Positions 58,855-64,000 of a stretch of DNA of 64,000 nucleotides are shown in pieces (positions within the stretch are counted from its first letter, which is position 1; every line of letters begins with the position of its first letter). This DNA comes from Liolophura sinensis. Its lineage: Eukaryota > Mollusca > Polyplacophora > Chitonida > Chitonidae. The notes beneath the pieces were generated by a model that saw nothing but the letters and a program-made list of their open reading frames with translations, made no database searches and was not told the DNA's origin. The translations under genes and the position numbers were made by a program. Where the stretch lies: positions 91,319,805-91,383,804 of the forward strand of contig NC_088295.1 in the NCBI RefSeq assembly GCF_032854445.1, read 5' to 3'.

Positions 58855-59595
58855 GCTCTGCCGCCTTATTTTTTTCTGTGGCATTGATTTTCGATTTTTT
58901 TGATTGGTGTTTTACGCCGTACTCAAGAATATTTCACTTATACGACGGCGGCCAGCATTATGGTGGGTGGAAACCGGGCAGAACCCGGGGGAAACCCACG
59001 ACCATCCGCAGGTAGCTGACAGACCTTCCCACGTACTGCCAGAGAGAAAGCCAGCATGAGCTGGACTTGAACTCACAGCGACCGCATTGGGGAGAGACTC
59101 CTGGGTCATTACGCTGCGCTAGCGCGCTAACCAACTGAGCCACGGAGGCCCCCCTCTGTGGCATTGAAGTGGTGCTCTGTTGCTCTGCCGCCTTCTTTCT
59201 GTGGCATAGAAGTGGTGCTCTATAGCTCTGCCGCCTTCCTTCTGTGGCACAGAAGTGGTACTCTACAGCTCTGCCGCCTTCTTTCTGTGGCATAGAAGTG
59301 GTACTCTGTAGCTCTGCCACCTTCTTTCTGTGGCATATAAATGGTACCTTATAGCTCTTCCGCCTTCTTTCTGTGGTGAAGTGGTACTCTGTAGTTTTAT
59401 CACCATCTTTCTGTGGCATAGAAGTGGTACTCTGTAGCTATGCCCTCTTTTTCTGTGGCATAGAAGTGGTACTCTGTAGCTCTGCCGTTTTTTTTCTGTG
59501 GCATAGACGTGGTACTCTGTAGCTCTGCCGTCTTTTTCTGTGGCATAGAAGTGGTACTCTGTAGCTCTGCCGCCTTCCTTCCGTGGTATAGAAGT
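58855..59595. repeat. 44-bp minisatellite interrupted by a SINE
   Basis: Units tctgtggcatagaagtggta and ctctgtagctctgccgcctt repeat about 10 times from 59154. One unit lies left of the SINE (58855-58893), so the SINE entered the array near its left edge. Confidence 0.93.
58894..59153 (-). repeat. tRNA-derived SINE, full length, inside the 44-bp minisatellite
   Basis: Left end poly-T. The right end on the minus strand reads GGGGCCTCCGTGGCTCAGTT then GGTTAGCGCGCTAGCGCAGC (A-box-like), with GTGAGTTCAAGTCC (B-box-like) further in. Flanks share ctgtggcattga. Confidence 0.94.
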
Positions 59596-60310
59596 GGAGG
59601 TGGATAACATTATAAGCTTATGTGGACATCAACTTCTGTTTATTGTACAAGTTTACAGAATATTATAGCCGTTTGCCTTTACAAATGCTTAAATGTTCTT
59701 CAAAACAAGATAAAACTTATGTCTTAGCAACTGTTCGATACCAGTTGGGATGAATGCAGCTTTAAAGGAATCCAGCTAAATAATATTTTTTATATATTTT
59801 TCACACTGCCCTTCTTTTAGTGTTATCTAGCCTATACCGCGCTGTAACATTTTATTAGAACATGCATGTACATGTACTCCTGAAATTCGAAACATTCAGA
59901 CTTACTGATGTATACAACATGGTTTACAACAGTAAGCATGCCTTGAATTGATTTATTAGGTATCACCAGGTGTATTTTTATGTTTGTAAAAGTGATGTTC
60001 CTTTGATAAGGTAATGTATTTTCCAAAATGGGCAGTAACTCTTTAGCCCGATTCTACTCAACTCTCAGTTTAGGGTTATCTCCCCAGTTGTCCAACGTTA
60101 TTTCAATATAGGTCATAACACATAAATTACTTCAGCAAGCAAATCGGAGAAATCTGTTGTCCTGAAAATGGAACCGATTCCCCCCTGCTGCATTGTGCTA
60201 ATATTAAATCTTATAAGGAAGGCGGATATTGCTACAGCGAACAGCGTGGCTATACGATGAAAGAATGTAGCCTACATGTATATGTATATGCTTGGCCACA
60301 GGCTCAACGC
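59596..60310. other. Intergenic sequence, nothing recognised
   Basis: Unique AT-rich sequence without recognisable features. Confidence 0.5.
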
Positions 60311-60311
60311 T

Positions 60312-60385
60312 CACTGATACAAGGTGTACTATTGCTAATACAGGGTGTACTATCGCTGATACAAGGTGTACTATCGCTAGAAGAA
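60312..60385. repeat. Small 21-bp tandem repeat, about 3-4 copies
   Basis: gctgatacaaggtgtactat repeated with slight changes just left of a SINE. Confidence 0.85.
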
Positions 60386-60429
60386 ACATCTTTCTATACG
60401 CATCCAAGGCTGCATCATACACGCGCTGA

Positions 60430-60690
60430 TTTTTTTTATTCTTCTGACTGGTGTTTTATACCTTACTCAAAAATATTTCACTCATACGACGGCGGTTAGC
60501 TTTATTGTGAGAAGAAACAGGACAGAGCCAAGTATGATCCCACGACCATTCGCAGGTTGTTGAAAGACCTTCCCATGTACGGCCAGAAAGGAAGCCAGCA
60601 TGAACTGGACTTGAACTCCCTGCGAATACATTGGTGAGAGGCTTTGGGGTCATTGCTGTGTGCTATGAACGCTAACCACAGGACTACGTG
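60430..60690 (-). repeat. tRNA-derived SINE, diverged
   Basis: Recognisable body (ctcaaaaatatttcactcat, acgacggcgg) and head (ggacttgaactccctgcgaa), more diverged than the other full-length copies, so an older insertion. Confidence 0.88.
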
Positions 60691-60789
60691 GTTTTCTTCA
60701 ATCCCCTTTTGTCCATTTGTGTTATATATGACCATGTCTCTGTGTTAAACCCATGGGCTACATGATTTTTGTACAGCGGACAAACGCCC

Positions 60790-61300
60790 ATATTAAACAC
60801 TGTCCATTGGAGATATCCACGCGGAGAGAGAGATATGAGCTAACAGTCATCAAGACACTATCCATGCACCGGCGAGCGGAGAGAGTGACAAGCCAACAGC
60901 CATCAAGAAACCACCGATCGGTCAGCGGTGAGAGAGACGAGCTAACAGCCATGAAGAATCTTTCCACCGGCCAACGGAGAGGGACGAGTCAACAGCCATG
61001 AAGAATCCACCCACCGGTGAGCGGTTAAAAAGACGATCTAACAGCCATTAAGAAACTTTCCACCGGCCAACGGAGAGGAAACAAGCTAGCAGCCATGATG
61101 AAACCATCCATGGACCAGCGGAGAAAAGACGGGCTAACAGCCATCAAAAAATCATCCATCGGTCGGACGAGTTAAGAGTCATCAATAAACCATCCTCCTG
61201 AGCCAATGGAGACAAAGGCGAGCAATCAGCCATCAAAAATGTATCCACCAGGCAGTGTAGAGAGAGACGAGCTAAGAGCCATCAAGAAGCCCCACTGGCC
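60790..61300. repeat. Diverged minisatellite, about 45-50 bp unit
   Basis: About 11 units with gagagagacgagctaacagc, catcaagaaa and ccaccggccagcgg variants. Confidence 0.88.
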
Positions 61301-61790
61301 AGCGGCGACAAAGACGAGCAACCAGCAATAAAAAAAATCATCCACTAGAAATACAAGCAATAGATCAAGATGATCCGCACAGCAAATGAGGCTGTACAAC
61401 TCAGAGATGGACAAGGCTGAAAAATAATCTGATGGCCGATGTTCATCTCACTTCGTTGGTCTACATCGCAGAGAGATGCACCGATGGAAAGACGCCCTGA
61501 ATGTTCCAGCTCATACTGCTAATTCCCTCCCCATCTCGCCGTCCACAGTGTCCCTGTTACTTACATTGTTTCTTTGAAACTGGAGACATGCATCTACAAA
61601 ACATAGCACTATTTACTGTGTCAGGCTCAGGATCGAACCCACACACTGTGACTGCTAACCCCCCACGACGATACACCGGAATCCGCATATAGTGATTTGA
61701 ACAGTATTTACTTGTGTTTGTGAACAAGCCGACTTCAACGTAAGTAAAGTTAGAGAATGTGACTTTCAACACCTCAGAGGGTGATAAGAC

Positions 61791-62021
61791 TTATTTATTT
61801 GATTGGTGTTTTACGCCGTTCTCAAGAATATTTCACTTATACCACGGCGGCCAACATTATGGTGGGTGGAAACCGAGCAGAGCCCAGGGGAAACCCTCGA
61901 CCATCCGCAGGTTGTTGGCAGACCTTCCCATGTACGGCAGGAGAGGAAGTCAGCATGAGCTGGACTTGAACTCATTACGCTGCGCCAGCGCGCTAGCCAA
62001 CTGAGCCACGGAGGCCCCCGT
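61791..62021 (-). repeat. tRNA-derived SINE with internal deletion and target-site duplication
   Basis: Flanked by gagggtgataagac (61777-61790) and gagggagataagac (62022-62035), a 14-bp duplication with one mismatch in non-repetitive DNA. About 30 bases around the B-box are missing relative to other copies, so this copy is likely transcriptionally dead. Confidence 0.93.
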
Positions 62022-62035
62022 GAGGGAGATAAGAC

Positions 62036-64000
62036 AAACTTTTACCGATGTCGATGAAAATGCCACATCACCGTAGTAAAGAAGAAGACATGCCAATATT
62101 ATAAAACACTGAAAAATATGTTTTATTGATTTGATAATACACAATGGCACGCTATCATTTACATTTGAAATATAGAGAAAACTGTAGACCATATATACGT
62201 ACATGTAGTTCACACCACACAGCGGACTTCCCGTCCTACAGACTGACTAGATATACGGCGCCGTTGTACATCACATTGACCCCTTACAGACAGGTACAAT
62301 TCTGTCGTAACGGTCTACTTTGTTTCCAAAAACCAATAACCTTTAGATACCAGTTTGAGTTTAGAGTTTTAATTAGATTTGAGACTTACAATATTCACAG
62401 TTCGTCTATCGGCAACTTTGTAAGTGTTATAATACATTCTTTATTATTGATAGTTTCCACAAAAGTGAATAATTCAACATTAACTTTCGGCTGTAAGTCT
62501 GACCCTTTGAAGTAAATTTGTAACCAAACGATTTTATATGTACGCATGTTCGATTATCTGTATGCTTTTCTCACGTATGCAATAATAAAACTCTTAACAC
62601 TGCACTGAATTTGCCAGACACAAATTTCCTGCTGCCAAAGGAAAACTTAGCCATCATGATTTTTTGTTTCTTTCTTAGGAGTTTAAGGTAGAGAATATAT
62701 TCTTTGGTTTCATTTATCCACGCTTTAAACCTAAATATTTCTGTAGTGCTTAATGAATCCCCTCAGGGCAATAATTTAATTGTATTGATATTATTACCAT
62801 ATTACAACACTTTGAAGTTAATTATGTAAGGTAAAAGGAATCATCATCCAAGAAATGTTTAAATTAAATAAAGAAAAAAGGCAATTAAAATCTAGAAAAC
62901 AATACTGCAAATAACAAACAAATACACCTGTATTTGATAACATTGTGAAATATAGGAGATGATAATAAACAGTTTCGGTGACGAACAGTGATAGAAAAAA
63001 AGAGGCTCAATGGAAAACGAAGCCAAAACACATATTCTTCTGAGGAATATAGGGGGAGGAGTTGGAGGGTTAGCGCAATAACCTTACACATGATTGTCAA
63101 GTAACCAGATAATACAAATAGCAAAAAATATTTGATCCGAAATACCAATACTTGTACATTCTATGGCGAACAATCAGAAAACTATCTTGAGCATTTCAAT
63201 GCCTATCAAGACACTGTCCATCGTATGGAGATATGTGATAGGTCTATATAGACTTTCGGTCCAAAAGATGTGTCATGCTGAACAACGTTAAGATCGTGCA
63301 ATATTACTAATTATTTGTGGGATGTTAAAATGCCAAAACCGGTTGTGAATTCAAATGGATTATTCCGCGGACGGTCATGTTGACCTAAGTAGTGTCTGGG
63401 CGACTCTTCTGTATTGGCGGCCGAACACATCGACCTACTCAACAGTGCCGTCCGCACACGACAGGGCCCTGGCAGCAATCACTTGTGCTCCCGTCCCTGA
63501 TCTCTCTCCCACAGCACACCGTGCAAACAGTTTAATATGGGTCACAGAACTGAACAAATACACACAATCGAATCAAAGAGCCTTTGGATCCTCTCTGCCC
63601 GTCTCACAGACAAGTTATCGAACATATAACGGACATGGGTTTTCTGCATCACTCTGACAAGTCTCCGGCACGGTCCTACAATTGAGCAAGAGAGTGTGTC
63701 GATCCGCTAAGGGGGAGGGTGGGGGGGCTCTGCACCACAAGCTGTTCAGCCGTCCGTCAGTCAACCATCTTACTCTTTAACCAGTGACTTAGGACCGGCT
63801 CAGATTTTCATCTTATGCCACCGAGCCTGTTGCCATGGTAATTTACCGCAGCCGTATCACAGAGTGGTGAGCTGGTAAGCCAGTCAGTCAGCCCTCCGAC
63901 GCGGTCTCAGCAGAAGGTCAGCACTGCTGTACATATTTTGACGTTACTCATAAACTGGCTATCCTGGCTGCTCTGAAATTTCTCAGACGGCTGGCGGTCA
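62036..64000. other. Right end of window, no gene recognised
   Basis: AT-rich to about 63300, then noticeably richer in GC with a 100-codon open frame at 63355-63657 that I cannot assign. G-run near 63721. The GC shift could mark the approach to another gene. Confidence 0.4.

Noticed and set aside
58894-59153. tRNA gene at the SINE right end
   Set aside because: A- and B-box-like strings exist, but the sequence continues into a conserved SINE body and A-rich tail, and recurs in the other copies; it is a tRNA-derived head, not a tRNA gene.

Overview
This is a stretch of animal nuclear DNA. Genes are split by introns with standard GT/AG splice sites, intergenic and intronic DNA is AT-rich, and roughly 25 kb of the 64 kb (my own sum of array lengths) is tandem minisatellite. 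A tRNA-derived SINE family present in about ten copies, a fragment resembling a repeat common in bivalve DNA, and a Penelope-like retroelement with an N-terminal GIY-YIG domain together suggest a lophotrochozoan, most likely a mollusc. The species cannot be named from this window.

Layout. (1) 778-18747, + strand: the 3' two thirds of a cation-chloride cotransporter gene of the SLC12A1/2/3 (NKCC/NCC) type. Eighteen exons could be placed, from the fifth membrane helix to the C-terminal stop; the 5' exons lie before the window. Its introns carry minisatellites at 1.0-4.0, 4.0-4.7, 5.2-5.6, 6.0-6.8, 8.8-9.4, 9.5-10.0 and 17.4-17.7 kb, and a decayed Naiad-type Penelope-like element at 12.6-15.1 kb. 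(2) 18.75-31.9 kb: no gene recognised. It holds an inverted pair of minisatellites (18.9-20.1 kb), an 84-bp satellite (21.1-22.7 kb), a 170-bp satellite with a large internal duplication (22.7-27.1 kb), and arrays at 28.4-29.2 and 30.2-31.2 kb. (3) 31979-42417, - strand: a complete three-exon gene for a 188-residue four-helix protein of the claudin/PMP22 superfamily. Its 9.3-kb first intron is mostly minisatellite. (4) 42.6-54.6 kb: no gene recognised; AT microsatellites, further minisatellites, and the first copy of a 580-bp direct repeat. (5) 54674-57988, + strand: a five-exon hAT-type transposase gene (ZNF862-like) with zinc finger, D-D-E residues and dimerisation region, but one in-frame stop near its N-terminus. 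(6) 58.2-64 kb: the second copy of the 580-bp repeat, three SINEs, more minisatellites, and about 2 kb without recognisable content.

The two host genes are ordinary membrane proteins of epithelial physiology (ion cotransport; junction or membrane-organising tetraspan). Nothing in the sequence links them beyond proximity. The most unusual content is the repeat architecture. A minisatellite in cotransporter intron 9 is built from the end of exon 9 plus its 5' splice site, so it carries about a dozen in-frame candidate donors. The same intron ends in a duplicated 3' splice site. SINEs repeatedly sit inside minisatellites, and one lies in the loop of a large inverted minisatellite pair.
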